From Mesocricetibacter intestinalis (lineage in GTDB: Bacteria > Pseudomonadota > Gammaproteobacteria > Enterobacterales > Pasteurellaceae), in the NCBI RefSeq assembly GCF_004363295.1, contig NZ_SNYQ01000001.1, forward strand, positions 124,001 to 188,000: a stretch of 64,000 nucleotides of DNA, given 5' to 3'. A program made the translations under genes and the position numbers. This document shows, in pieces, positions 18,041 through 26,844 of the stretch; position 1 is the first letter of the stretch; each line of letters opens with the position of its first letter. Below the pieces are notes generated by a model. It had not been told where the DNA came from. It worked only from the letters and a program-made list of their open reading frames with translations, and searched no databases.

Positions 18041-19630
18041 CTAGTAGAATATCGGAATAATAAACAATGCGCAGAGCGCGGCGATAACGCCGTAAATCAG
18101 CATCGGTAGTACGGTCTTTTTCAGAATATTTCCTTCCTGATTATTCATATCCAGAACCGAACTGACAGCAACAATATTATTAATACATACCATATTCCCC
18201 ATTGCACCGCCTACGGATTGCAGAGCCAGCACCATTGTGGCCGATAACCCGGTAATTTCCGCAGTGGATAGCTGTACGCTGCCGAAAGTCAGATTGGACA
18301 CGGTATTGGATCCGGAGAAGAATGAACCTACCGCTCCCAGATAGGCGGCAAATAGCGTCCAGTATTCTCCCGTCGCCTGAGCAAAGCTTTTTCCGATGAT
18401 TTTAACCATGGAATTATCTCCTCCTACCAGCATTAAATTTACCATAATCAGGGCGCCGACTAAGGCCAGAAATGGATTACGGGTCTGCTTCAGGCTGGAA
18501 ACGAAGATTTGTTTGGTGCCGGATAAAGACATCGAGAATAGCGGAGCGGCGATTAGAACGGTAATGATAAAGGGAATTAGCGCCGGGACATATAATAATT
18601 TATAGCCGGCACTAATGGAGGTGCCGAAAATATTATTTAAGCTGAGGATTAAACCGCGGCTGATTTCGAATATTCCTAGGGAGCCTAATTGCAGGCTGAA
18701 CCATACCGTCGCATCATTCATCATGGCTTTAAAAGGAAGTTGAGGAATACGGGTGAGAATCAGCATCGCAATCAGCATTGCGGTGGGCAGTAGGGCTTTC
18801 ATCAATGCTTTTGGCGGCAACTCGGCAACGCTTGCCTCGCCTTGAGTTTGAGCCAGTCCTATTCCGCGATTGGCGGATACTACGGAAATTAATAAGCCGA
18901 CGGCACCGCCGATTAGGGCTGGAAATTCATAGTTAAGCTGGGCAAGTAAGAAATAAGGTATAACGCAGGCGAAGATGCTGAGATAAATAAAGGCCAGATT
19001 TTTACGGATTTCCTGTCCGCTGATAATCAGACGCAACGCCATCAGCGGAATGATTAAAGCGGCGACGGAATGGATAAATGCCGATATCGAACCTATTTGT
19101 AGTATTTGTTCTTCATTTAGGTTTAGGGCGCTGAAGCCAAACCAGGTCGGTGTACCTACCGCACCGAAAGACACGGGTACCGAGTTCATAATTAGGGTGA
19201 GCATGGCGACTTTCAGTACGGGAAAACCTAATCCGACCAAAATAGGTGCGGCAATCGCCGCCGGCGTACCGAATCCGCTCGCTCCTTCTATCATAAAGGC
19301 GAAGGCCCAGCCGATAATCATAATTTGGGCAACGGGATTGGGATTAATATTTCCCAACCATTTGCGCAAAATATCGATGATACCGGCGGATTCGGAAAAG
19401 CGGTTGAATAATATTGCGCCGAAAATCACGGTAATCGGGGTTTGTACGGCGATTAGCGCGGCGGCAATATTGGCACTGACTACAGCAATATCGCTGCCGA
19501 AGAATATAAATTGAATGATCAGCACTACTACGGCGATCCAAGGCAGGGCGACATAAGAGGGAAGCGCATTGCGTTTTACCATAAGGTAAATAAGTAAAAT
19601 AATCGGAAAAATGCTGAGGAAAAGTGCCAT
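18041..19630 (-). CDS. lctP: L-lactate permease (LctP/LldP family)
   Basis: A 529-residue, 12 or more-segment inner-membrane carrier of the lactate permease family, importing L-lactate (often also glycolate) with protons. The conserved stretch FMIEGASGFGTPAAIAAPIL is typical, as is the second half motif GAVGSFFSGSNTVSNLTFG. It is downstream of the L-lactate dehydrogenase gene on the same strand, separated by 204 bases, so uptake and oxidation are probably co-regulated. It may also have its own promoter in that gap. Confidence 0.92.
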   Translation of the reverse strand: MALFLSIFPIILLIYLMVKRNALPSYVALPWIAVVVLIIQFIFFGSDIAVVSANIAAALIAVQTPITVIFGAILFNRFSESAGIIDILRKWLGNINPNPVAQIMIIGWAFAFMIEGASGFGTPAAIAAPILVGLGFPVLKVAMLTLIMNSVPVSFGAVGTPTWFGFSALNLNEEQILQIGSISAFIHSVAALIIPLMALRLIISGQEIRKNLAFIYLSIFACVIPYFLLAQLNYEFPALIGGAVGLLISVVSANRGIGLAQTQGEASVAELPPKALMKALLPTAMLIAMLILTRIPQLPFKAMMNDATVWFSLQLGSLGIFEISRGLILSLNNIFGTSISAGYKLLYVPALIPFIITVLIAAPLFSMSLSGTKQIFVSSLKQTRNPFLALVGALIMVNLMLVGGDNSMVKIIGKSFAQATGEYWTLFAAYLGAVGSFFSGSNTVSNLTFGSVQLSTAEITGLSATMVLALQSVGGAMGNMVCINNIVAVSSVLDMNNQEGNILKKTVLPMLIYGVIAALCALFIIPIFY

Positions 19631-19834
19631 ATTTGTTACTCCGTTAACTTATAACAGGATAGGTAGCGGCGGCCGCTGCTAACATATCTGTTACGCGGGG
19701 ATAGAAAGCAAGAAGGCGGCGGATTTAGGCGCACTTCTTACCGAACAATCTTTATTGTGCTGTATTTGTCTGTACCGAATTGGCGCCCGTTTCCTCTAAG
19801 ATGGCACGGAAACGCGGCGCAGATAAGCAGTTAT

Positions 19835-20971
19835 TTAAGGTTTAACCAGCGCATCAGCGGTAATATCGGCAATTTTCTGATTGCTGGTCAGGGTCATTGC
19901 CACGCGCATTTCTTTTTGGAAAATATCCAGCATATTTTCCACGCCCGCTTGGCCCGCTGCGCCTAGCGCATAGACAAAGGAACGCCCCAACATACAGGCG
20001 TCGGCACCCAGAGCGATCATTCTGACTACGTCCAGTCCGTTACGAATGCCCGAGTCTGCCAGAATTTTAATTTCCCCTTTTACCGCATCGGCAATCGGCG
20101 GTAATGCTTTAGCACTGGATAATACGCCGTCGAGCTGACGTCCGCCGTGATTGGATACCACAATGCCGTCAGCACCGAAACGAACGGCATCTTTGGCGTC
20201 TTCAGGATCAAGAATTCCTTTGATAACCATCGGACCGTCCCAGAATTCCCGAATCCATTCCAGATCCTTCCAGGAGATGGAAGGGTCAAAATTCTCCGTT
20301 AGCCAGCCGATATAATCGTCCAGGCCGATTTGGCGGCCGGTATAACGGGATACGTTACCCAGGCTGTGCGGCTTACCCTTAATTCCCACATCCCAGGCCC
20401 AGAACGGATGGGTAGCGCCCTGAATAATACGGCGGATTTCTTTATAGGGGCCGCTCATTCCGGAATGCATATCACGGTAGCGGGCGCCCGGCGTCGGCAT
20501 ATCGACGGTAAATACCAGTGTTGAACAACCGGCCTCTTTAGCCCGTTCCAAGGCATTTTTCATAAAGCCGCGATCTTTCAGCACATATAGCTGAAACCAC
20601 ATCGGACGTTTAATTGCAGGTACGACTTCTTCGATAGGACAGATGGAAACGGTGGAGAGTGTAAAGGGAATCCCTTTATTGTCCGCTGCTTTAGCCGCCT
20701 GCACTTCGCCGCGGCGTGCATACATTCCCAAGGCGCCGACCGGCGCGAGTACGACGGGCATCGCCAGTTTTTCACCGAATAATTCGATTTCCGTATCCAG
20801 TTGCGACATATCTTTCAGTACGCGTTGGCGCAGAGCGATATTTTCCAGATCGGAGGTATTACGCCTTAAGGTCTGTTCGGCGTAGGAACCGCCGTCGGCA
20901 TAATGAAACATAAAAGGGGGAACGCGACGTTTTGCAGCTTTACGGTAATCCTGTGCGGATGAAATAATCAT
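19835..20971 (-). CDS. lldD: FMN-dependent L-lactate dehydrogenase (quinone-linked)
   Basis: A 378-residue alpha-hydroxy-acid oxidising flavoprotein that oxidises L-lactate to pyruvate and feeds electrons to the respiratory quinones at the inner membrane. The start [20 protein letters not shown] is nearly diagnostic of LldD; the catalytic His lies in [16 protein letters not shown], and FMN-phosphate binding occurs near [16 protein letters not shown]. It is the first gene of the lldD-lctP unit. No lldR gene accompanies it in the window. Confidence 0.95.
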   Translation of the reverse strand: MIISSAQDYRKAAKRRVPPFMFHYADGGSYAEQTLRRNTSDLENIALRQRVLKDMSQLDTEIELFGEKLAMPVVLAPVGALGMYARRGEVQAAKAADNKGIPFTLSTVSICPIEEVVPAIKRPMWFQLYVLKDRGFMKNALERAKEAGCSTLVFTVDMPTPGARYRDMHSGMSGPYKEIRRIIQGATHPFWAWDVGIKGKPHSLGNVSRYTGRQIGLDDYIGWLTENFDPSISWKDLEWIREFWDGPMVIKGILDPEDAKDAVRFGADGIVVSNHGGRQLDGVLSSAKALPPIADAVKGEIKILADSGIRNGLDVVRMIALGADACMLGRSFVYALGAAGQAGVENMLDIFQKEMRVAMTLTSNQKIADITADALVKP

Positions 20972-21024
20972 ATTGACCTCTTGTTTATCTTGATTACATC
21001 TTTATAACGGGTGGTTAACACTAA

Positions 21025-21045
21025 TGCAAATTATTGTTATTTGCA
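21025..21045. promoter_or_regulatory. Dyad upstream of lldD, candidate operator
   Basis: TGCAAAT-N7-ATTTGCA is a perfect 7-bp inverted repeat placed 54-74 bases before the lldD start. Geometry and position suit a dimeric regulator; its identity is unknown, and it does not resemble the E. coli LldR site. Confidence 0.4.
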
Positions 21046-21099
21046 AAGTTATTAGAGGAAAAATAGGGAAAAAACGGATAGTTTTTTCTGAGTCTGCGA

Positions 21100-21119
21100 T
21101 TCAGATCGCAAAATCTGAA
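21100..21119. promoter_or_regulatory. Second dyad in the lldD/DUF4198 divergent region
   Basis: TTCAGAT-N6-ATCTGAA, a perfect 7-bp inverted repeat, lies midway in the 303-base gap between lldD and the DUF4198 gene. It could be an operator or a small hairpin; there is no T-run after it. Apart from this, the other dyad and the Fur-like box, I see nothing in the gap. Confidence 0.3.
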
Positions 21120-21203
21120 ATTGATATTCTCCGTTTTATTTCCGCTTTTAAGCTTTATTCCAAGCAATTTTCCGACTTCCGTTGTTTGATTAACAAATAT
21201 TAT

Positions 21204-21218
21204 TGATAATTATTCTCA
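21204..21218. promoter_or_regulatory. Fur box before the DUF4198 gene
   Basis: TGATAATTATTCTCA matches the 7-1-7 Fur consensus TGATAAT-N-ATTATCA at all but one position. It is 57-71 bases upstream of the DUF4198 start codon, a normal place for an iron-repressed promoter. Confidence 0.65.
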
Positions 21219-21274
21219 TTTAAATTAGAATCCGCAAGATTTTTGTGATTTTATTTTTATATCAAGGAGGAAGT

Positions 21275-22039
21275 ATGAAAAAACTTAATAGATTGCTGCC
21301 CTGGTTATTATTAGGGGTAATGGGCGGCGCTTCGGCTCACAGCCTGTGGACGCTTGGAGAAAACAAAGAAGTGTTTGAAGCGGATATTATTTACGGCCAC
21401 GCTTTCCCACAGGCTGAACAGATAGCGCCAAAACGTTTGAGTTTATTCGAGCCCTTAAAACTTGTAAGTAAAGAGGGTACTGTTGTGTTAACGCAAAGCG
21501 GTGAAAATTATCATTATATTCATAAGGATAAACTCGGACGCGGTACCCATATTCTGTTGGCGAACTATAAGCCGACTTATTGGACGCAAAACAGTAAAGG
21601 AAAATGGAAAATGGGGAAAAACCGTAAGGATATTCCTGCTGCGCAACAATGCGGATTGTATTCTATGCAGGCTAAAAGTTTTGTCAGTATTGATGATGAC
21701 GGCGAATTTGCAACGCAACCGCTCGGACAAGGATACGAAATCACCCCCTTGCGCACAATCAAAGCGCTACAGGCTAACCGCTTGGTTAAATTTAAAGTAA
21801 CTCATAATGGGGTGCCGTTGCAGGGCGTGAAAGTGGTAGGCGCGCCGGGCGGTTTTGATCCTCATGAGCTGAATATTCATGCCTTTTCCGCGGTTACGGA
21901 TGCTAACGGCGAATTCAGCTTTAAAGCACTGGTTGGGGGAATGTGGTATTTAGCGGCAAAAACAGAACAGGCGGGAAAACAGCCGGAGATATGCGAAAAA
22001 GAAGTGAATGAATTTACTTTAAGCTTTGCGGTGCAGTAA
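21275..22039 (+). CDS. Secreted DUF4198 protein, probably metal-related
   Basis: A 254-residue protein starting at 21275 after AAGGAGGAAGT. A signal peptide with predicted cleavage after Ala21 (GGASA) leaves His22 as the mature N-terminus. The rest fits the DUF4198 family: an N-terminal beta domain (HSLWTLGENKEVFEADIIYGHAFP) and a late Ig-like part with PLQGVKVV...DANGEFSF...WYLAAK. Relatives accompany nickel, cobalt or iron transporters (for example NikK of the nikKLMQO systems), but no transporter is adjacent here. The Fur-like box suggests iron control. The substrate is unknown. It ends at its own terminator. Confidence 0.75.
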   Translation: MKKLNRLLPWLLLGVMGGASAHSLWTLGENKEVFEADIIYGHAFPQAEQIAPKRLSLFEPLKLVSKEGTVVLTQSGENYHYIHKDKLGRGTHILLANYKPTYWTQNSKGKWKMGKNRKDIPAAQQCGLYSMQAKSFVSIDDDGEFATQPLGQGYEITPLRTIKALQANRLVKFKVTHNGVPLQGVKVVGAPGGFDPHELNIHAFSAVTDANGEFSFKALVGGMWYLAAKTEQAGKQPEICEKEVNEFTLSFAVQ

Positions 22040-22069
22040 CAAGCGGAAATAGCTTTTGCTGCTAATTTT

Positions 22070-22108
22070 AAAGGCACCTTATACCGGCAGGAAAGGTGCC
22101 TTTATTTT
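22070..22108 (+). terminator. Terminator after the DUF4198 gene
   Basis: AAAGGCACCTT and AAGGTGCCTTT form a perfect 11-bp stem, followed by ATTTTGT. Confidence 0.8.
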
Positions 22109-22131
22109 GTAGAAAAACTGCTAAAATTTTG

Positions 22132-22140
22132 ACCGCACTT
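22132..22140 (-). repeat. DNA uptake signal core
   Basis: Exact AAGTGCGGT on the minus strand in the gap between the DUF4198 terminator and the GntP-family gene. Confidence 0.85.
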
Positions 22141-22153
22141 TTTTACCGCCGGA

Positions 22154-23482
22154 CTAATAAATCCCAAATAAACTAAACAGCAGAATAACGATAACGGTCG
22201 CTACAATCGGCATCACAAACGAAGTAACGGCAATTTCAAGATAAGCTTCACGATGAGTCATTTCCGTATTGCTCAGCAGGGTAAGTACCGCGCCGTTATG
22301 CGGCATGGTATCCAGTCCGCCGGAGGAAAGAGAGGCGATACGATGAAAAGCTTCCGAAGGTATTGCGCTTTGTTTGGCAATAGCCAGATATTTTTCACTT
22401 AAGGCTTCCAGTGCGATCCCCATTCCGCCGGAAGCCGAACCTGTGGCGCCGGCTAATATGTTTACCGCCACGGACAAGGAAATTAGCGGGCTGCCGGGGA
22501 TATTCAGAATCATCGTCGTGAGATGTTCGAAGCCGGGCGCCAGACGTACCACGCTACCGAATCCGACTGCGGCGGCGGTGTTAATAATGGCGCCTACCGC
22601 ACCGTTTGCCCCTTTGCTGATCGCCGTAGCGAATTTATCCCGTCGGCTTAAATTCAGTAGCATCACCAACCCTATTCCGCTTAGCAAGGCTAGTACGATA
22701 TTTTTCGGATCACTGTTATCCCAGCCCAACAACGGCGGAACAAAATTCAGTACCACAATCACGGATATCAGCGGCAGTAAGGCAAGAAATGGCGAGGGCA
22801 GCATAAGAGATTGCTGGTCGGTTTTCTCCATATCCGGCGGCGGAACGAATTCGATACCCGCGGCAGCATATTTTTTACGCCGCAGTTCCAAATAAGCCGT
22901 ACCGCCGAAAAATAAAATAAGCGCAGCTATTATGCCCATTATGGGGGCCGCCGTCGCCCCGGTACCAAAATATTGTGTGGGGATGAGGTTTTGTATTTGT
23001 GGCGATCCCGGTACGGCGGTCATGGTGAAAGTGAAGGCGCCGCAAGCGATGGTGCCGGGAATTAGGCGGCGGGTAATATTCGCCTCCTGAAATACCGCCA
23101 GTGCCAGAGGATAGACGGCAAATACCACGACGAATAGACTGACGCCGCCATAGGTGAGTACCGCACAGCCTAATATGATAGAGGCTATGGCGCTTTTTTT
23201 GCCGAGCAGGCTTGTTAGCTTCACCGCAATGGATTTGGCAGCGCCGCTAACATCCATAAGATTGCCGAAAATTGCGCTAAGTAAAAAGGCGGGAAACCAT
23301 GCTTTAACAAATCCCACCAGCCCGCTCATATAGCCGTCCAGATAGGTGTCCAGTACGTTCAGATCACCGCTGAATGCAACGATTGCCGCACACAGTGGGG
23401 CTATCCAGACGATGGAATACCCCCTGAAAGCAAGGAACATTAATAATCCTAAACCGATAAAGATACCGAATAGACTCAACAT
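22154..23482 (-). CDS. GntP-family permease, probable 3-hydroxybutyrate transporter
   Basis: A 442-residue carrier with about 12 membrane segments in the GntP (gluconate:H+ symporter) superfamily. It opens MLSLFGIFIGLGLLMFLAFRG and has ASGGMGIALEAL and DTMPHNGAVLTLL in the second half. Members next to short-chain dehydrogenases are usually annotated as D-beta-hydroxybutyrate permeases. Here the upstream gene, 36 bases away on the same strand, is a 3-hydroxybutyrate dehydrogenase, which supports that substrate; gluconate or another hydroxy acid remains possible. Confidence 0.83.
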   Translation of the reverse strand: MLSLFGIFIGLGLLMFLAFRGYSIVWIAPLCAAIVAFSGDLNVLDTYLDGYMSGLVGFVKAWFPAFLLSAIFGNLMDVSGAAKSIAVKLTSLLGKKSAIASIILGCAVLTYGGVSLFVVVFAVYPLALAVFQEANITRRLIPGTIACGAFTFTMTAVPGSPQIQNLIPTQYFGTGATAAPIMGIIAALILFFGGTAYLELRRKKYAAAGIEFVPPPDMEKTDQQSLMLPSPFLALLPLISVIVVLNFVPPLLGWDNSDPKNIVLALLSGIGLVMLLNLSRRDKFATAISKGANGAVGAIINTAAAVGFGSVVRLAPGFEHLTTMILNIPGSPLISLSVAVNILAGATGSASGGMGIALEALSEKYLAIAKQSAIPSEAFHRIASLSSGGLDTMPHNGAVLTLLSNTEMTHREAYLEIAVTSFVMPIVATVIVILLFSLFGIY

Positions 23483-23518
23483 AGTTTCCCCTTTTGTTCG
23501 GATGCTTTAATTTTATCC

Positions 23519-24280
23519 TCAGGCGGCCGTCCAAGCACCGTCAATGGACAGACAGGCACCGGAAACAGAAGCGGCGGCATCGGAGCAGAGGAACTTGATA
23601 AATTCGCCGATATCCGCAGGTTCGATTAAACGTTTAACCGCCGCTTTTTGCAGCATGATTTGATCGATAACCTGCCGTTCCGAGATATTATGATGTTCCG
23701 CTTGGGCGCTGATTTGTTTATCTACCAGCGGGGTTCTGACATAAGCGGGGCAAACGGAATTTACGGTGATACCATAGGCACCGCCTTCCAGCGCTGCAAC
23801 TTTGGTCAGACCGGATAAGCCGTGCTTGGCAGCGACATAGGCGGCTTTAAATTCGGAAGCGACTAGGCCGTGAATGGAGTTCAGATTGATAATTCTGCCC
23901 CAACCTTGGTTTTTCATGTGCGGGAAACAGTAACGGGTCAGTAGGAAGGGAGCGGTGAGCATCAGATTCAGCATAAAATCCCATTTGTCTTCCGGAAATT
24001 CCTCCAGCGGCGCAAGGGTCTGAATACCCGCCACATTAACCAGAATATCCACGCCTCCGTTTTGTTTTGCGGCATAGTCTACAGCCTCTTTACATTGGTT
24101 GCGACGGGATAAATCGGCAACAAAATAATGAGCCTGTAATTTTTCCGCTTCGACTTTCAGCGCCTCTTGGTTAATATCCAGCATACATATTCTGCATCCC
24201 TCGGCGGCTAATATTTTGCTCACTGCCAGGCCGATACCGCTTGCCGCGCCGGTGATTAATGCGGTTTTATTGTTTAGCAT
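23519..24280 (-). CDS. bdhA: 3-hydroxybutyrate dehydrogenase
   Basis: A 253-residue short-chain dehydrogenase oxidising D-3-hydroxybutyrate to acetoacetate with NAD+. The NAD motif GAASGIG is at residues 12-18, the catalytic Ser is in NLNSIHGLVASEFKAAY, and Tyr/Lys are in YVAAKHG. The IHGLVAS..KAAYVAAKHG block and the VCPAYVRTPLVDKQI segment are those of BdhA rather than FabG. It heads the two-gene unit with the GntP-type carrier. No acetoacetyl-CoA transferase is in the window, so further use of acetoacetate must depend on genes elsewhere. Confidence 0.9.
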   Translation of the reverse strand: MLNNKTALITGAASGIGLAVSKILAAEGCRICMLDINQEALKVEAEKLQAHYFVADLSRRNQCKEAVDYAAKQNGGVDILVNVAGIQTLAPLEEFPEDKWDFMLNLMLTAPFLLTRYCFPHMKNQGWGRIINLNSIHGLVASEFKAAYVAAKHGLSGLTKVAALEGGAYGITVNSVCPAYVRTPLVDKQISAQAEHHNISERQVIDQIMLQKAAVKRLIEPADIGEFIKFLCSDAAASVSGACLSIDGAWTAA

Positions 24281-24295
24281 AAACGCACTCCTTGC

Positions 24296-24309
24296 TTGAG
24301 GTTGATCAA
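24296..24309. promoter_or_regulatory. FNR-like site upstream of bdhA
   Basis: TTGAG-GTTG-ATCAA matches the FNR consensus TTGAT-N4-ATCAA at nine of ten positions. It sits only 16-29 bases before the bdhA start codon, which would fit repression rather than activation. Confidence 0.35.
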
Positions 24310-24429
24310 ATCCAGAACTTAGGGCAGACTAACAAGAAAGATGAAGGAAAAGAAATACTTATTTTTTAACCTCGTATAAATTCGGTTTATAAGGGACAAG
24401 AGGATAAAATTCGGAAATGGAATATGATG

Positions 24430-24539
24430 AAAAGAGCGGTATTTTTTTATTGCTGTTTTATCAGGGGGAAGTCTTTGGGAACCGACTGCTCTATTTGAAT
24501 GAATATCAAAAAATTATTATAAAAACCACCGCTCTTTTT
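24430..24539. repeat. Inverted pair of variant uptake sequences
   Basis: AAAAGAGCGGT (24430-24440) and ACCGCTCTTTT (24528-24538) are perfect 11-bp inverted arms about 87 bases apart, each followed by A/T runs. They contain the AAGAGCGGT nonamer. Confidence 0.6.
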
Positions 24540-24647
24540 TACTATGAACGGGGGAGCGGAAGGGGAAAAGGGTAAATAGAAAGAGCGCGCAATCTGTTGT
24601 TTATGCACAATGAGAAGAATTGCGTGAATCCAATATGATTAGGGCGG

Positions 24648-24677
24648 AAAAAATTTAGGCGGTTTGCACCGCCTAAA
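24648..24677 (-). terminator. Terminator after acpP
   Basis: TTTAGGCGGT and ACCGCCTAAA form a perfect 10-bp stem with loop TTGC; on the minus strand it is followed by TTTTTTCC. It lies 6 bases past the acpP stop. Confidence 0.88.
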
Positions 24678-24682
24678 TGGAA

Positions 24683-24913
24683 CTATTGATTATTCTGAAC
24701 GTAATCAATTGCTGATTGAACCGTAGTGATTTTTTCAGCTTCTTCGTCAGGAATTTCAATATCAAATTCTTCTTCTAAAGCCATTACCAATTCAACGGTA
24801 TCTAAAGAGTCCGCTCCTAAATCTTCAATGAAAGAAGCTTCAGGTTTAACCTCTTCTTCTTTTACACCTAACTGGTCAACAATGATTTTTTTTACGCGTT
24901 CTTCAATGCTCAT
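24683..24913 (-). CDS. acpP: Acyl carrier protein
   Basis: A 76-residue acidic protein carrying growing acyl chains on a 4-phosphopantetheine arm. The attachment serine is Ser36 in [18 protein letters not shown]. It is nearly identical to E. coli AcpP but two residues shorter. It is the last gene of the fab cluster, 233 bases after fabG. That gap contains no gene, only a 7-bp inverted repeat (TCAATTC, 25074-25096), so acpP probably also has its own promoter, as in other gamma-proteobacteria. Confidence 0.98.
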   Translation of the reverse strand: MSIEERVKKIIVDQLGVKEEEVKPEASFIEDLGADSLDTVELVMALEEEFDIEIPDEEAEKITTVQSAIDYVQNNQ

Positions 24914-25146
24914 TTTTTTTTCCTATTTTAGTTTTCGCCCTATGCGATAAAGTGAATAGTGTATGTATTTTGACGAAAGTTGCAAGATCTTTCTGCCAAG
25001 GCTAACTCATAAACACATACGGTAAAAATCCGGTTATGCCTTTCAAATACTAGGCTTTCCTATGCGTGCGCCATCAATTCTAGCATTAAGAATTGAGTTT
25101 TGCCAACTTCTTTAAGCCTTTTTCTCTGCGTAGCGAAAGGGCGGGA

Positions 25147-25875
25147 TTAGTCCATATACAGCCCGCCGTTCACGTGCATGGTGGTTCCTGTAATGTAGGC
25201 GGCATCATCGGAAGCCAGAAAAGCCACCGCTTTGGCGATATCCTTCGCTTCACCCAGACGACCGGCGGGAACATTGGATAAGATACCGCTTTTTTGTTCT
25301 TCCGTTAGCACTTCCGTCATATCCGTTGCGATAAAGCCCGGCGCTACAACATTCACCGTGATACCTCGTGAAGCGACTTCTTTGGCGAGCGCCTTACTAA
25401 AACCTATTAAACCGGCTTTTGCCGCACAGTAGTTTGTTTGCCCCGGATTACCCATGGAGCCGACTACGGAGCCGATATTAATAATACGACCGAAGCGTTT
25501 TTTCATCATGCTGCGCAGCATTGCCTTAGATAAATGGTAAACGGAGGTCAGGTTGGTTTGCATTATATCGAACCATTCCTCGTCTTTCATACGCATTAGC
25601 AGATTATCTCGGGTAATACCGGCATTATTTACCAGAATATCAATATCGCCGCACTCGGCTTTTATTTGTGCCAGCAAGGCTTCGATGGAGGCGAGATCGG
25701 TTAGGTTTAATACCATACCCTTGCCTTTTTCACCTAAATACGCGGAAATGCTGTCCGCGCCTTTGTCAGTGGTTGCAGTTCCGATTACAAAAGCGCCCTT
25801 GGCGCTGAGTTCTTCCGCAATGGCACGTCCGATACCCCGGGTTGCACCGGTAACTAATGCTATTTTTCCTTGCAT
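25147..25875 (-). CDS. fabG: 3-oxoacyl-[acyl-carrier-protein] reductase
   Basis: A 242-residue short-chain dehydrogenase that reduces 3-oxoacyl-ACP with NADPH in fatty-acid elongation. GATRGIGRAIAEEL is the nucleotide motif (about 10-23), NAG and the Ser-Tyr-Lys triad (GSVVGSMGN..., YCAAKAG) follow. The start MQGKIALVTGATRG at 25875 has AAGGAGAATATC in front; the open frame reaches 15 codons further into the end of fabD but lacks support. It begins 10 bases after the fabD stop. Confidence 0.97.
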   Translation of the reverse strand: MQGKIALVTGATRGIGRAIAEELSAKGAFVIGTATTDKGADSISAYLGEKGKGMVLNLTDLASIEALLAQIKAECGDIDILVNNAGITRDNLLMRMKDEEWFDIMQTNLTSVYHLSKAMLRSMMKKRFGRIINIGSVVGSMGNPGQTNYCAAKAGLIGFSKALAKEVASRGITVNVVAPGFIATDMTEVLTEEQKSGILSNVPAGRLGEAKDIAKAVAFLASDDAAYITGTTMHVNGGLYMD

Positions 25876-25885
25876 GATATTCTCC

Positions 25886-26830
25886 TTATTCAGATAACAG
25901 TAAATTTTCAGCCGCTGCAAGTGAAGCCGGGTCGTTTACCGCACTTGCCTGTAAGCTGTCGGCAATACGTTTGGTCAGCCCGGTCAACACTTTATTCGGC
26001 CCGATTTCCACCAATACTTCAATACCGGCCGCCGCCATTTTTTCAACGGTTTCCGTCCAGCGTACCGGGCTATAGAGCTGACGTACTAAGGCGCTGCGTA
26101 TGGCCTGCGCATCATTTTCAGTTTTTACATCAACATTGTTCAGCACGGCAACTGCAGGAGTTTTTAGGGTGATGCTTTCAAGGGAAACCGCAAGCTGATC
26201 CGCCGCCGGTTTCATTAATGCGCAATGTGAGGGAACGCTTACGGATAAGGGTAACGCACGTTTTGCTCCCGCTGCTTTACAGGCTGCAGCCGCACGTTCT
26301 ACCGCCGCTTTAGCTCCGGCAATCACAACCTGACCCGGTGAGTTAAAGTTTACCGCTGAAACCACTTCTCCTTGTTCCGCCTGTTGGCAGGCCTGGATGA
26401 TACTTTGGTTATCCAGCCCGATAATGGCGTACATGGCACCGCTGCCTTCCGGTACGGCTTGTTGCATCAGCTTACCTCGTAGTTCCACCAGTTTTATCGC
26501 ATCCTGAAAATCCATAACGCCGGCGCATACCAGGGCGGAATACTCGCCTAGGCTGTGTCCTGCCATTAATGTCGGTTGTAATTGAGGATACTGTTGCTGC
26601 CATACGCGGAAGATCGCAACGGATGCAGCTAATAACGCCGGCTGGGTTTGCCAGGTTTTATTCAGTTCTTCCGCCGGCCCCTGCTGAACCAGTTGCCATA
26701 GATCATAACCCAGGACTTCGGAAGCCTGAGCAAAAGTTTGTTCAATAATCGGATTTTGTGCAGCCAGTTCGGCTAACATTCCCACAGCTTGGGAACCCTG
26801 TCCCGGAAAGACCATTGCAAATTTTTTCAT
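25886..26830 (-). CDS. fabD: Malonyl-CoA:ACP transacylase
   Basis: A 314-residue enzyme that moves malonyl groups from CoA to AcpP. The N-terminal MVFPGQGSQAVGML and the active-site GHSLGEYSALV (nucleophilic Ser near residue 92) are diagnostic; the acyl-binding Arg lies in KLVELRGKLMQQAVP. It is part of the minus-strand fab operon between the MazG-like gene (14-base gap) and fabG. An exact uptake core lies inside (25938). Confidence 0.97.
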   Translation of the reverse strand: MKKFAMVFPGQGSQAVGMLAELAAQNPIIEQTFAQASEVLGYDLWQLVQQGPAEELNKTWQTQPALLAASVAIFRVWQQQYPQLQPTLMAGHSLGEYSALVCAGVMDFQDAIKLVELRGKLMQQAVPEGSGAMYAIIGLDNQSIIQACQQAEQGEVVSAVNFNSPGQVVIAGAKAAVERAAAACKAAGAKRALPLSVSVPSHCALMKPAADQLAVSLESITLKTPAVAVLNNVDVKTENDAQAIRSALVRQLYSPVRWTETVEKMAAAGIEVLVEIGPNKVLTGLTKRIADSLQASAVNDPASLAAAENLLLSE

Positions 26831-26844
26831 ATTCTGTTACCTGA

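Larger units (their letters stand above)
24281..24647. other. Long intergenic region between bdhA and acpP
   Basis: No coding sequence is seen. It holds an FNR-like dyad near bdhA (24296-24309), the likely bdhA promoter in the AT-rich stretch around 24350-24400, and two copies of AAGAGCGGT in inverted orientation (24432 and 24528). Confidence 0.6.

Noticed and set aside
18041-24280. Lactate and 3-hydroxybutyrate genes as a single operon or novel pathway
   Set aside because: Terminators, opposite strands and the DUF4198 gene separate them; each pair is a known type.
24428-24545. Inverted pair AAGAGCGGT as ends of an insertion element
   Set aside because: The spacing is under 100 bases, there is no transposase, and the arms are just the repeated nonamer.
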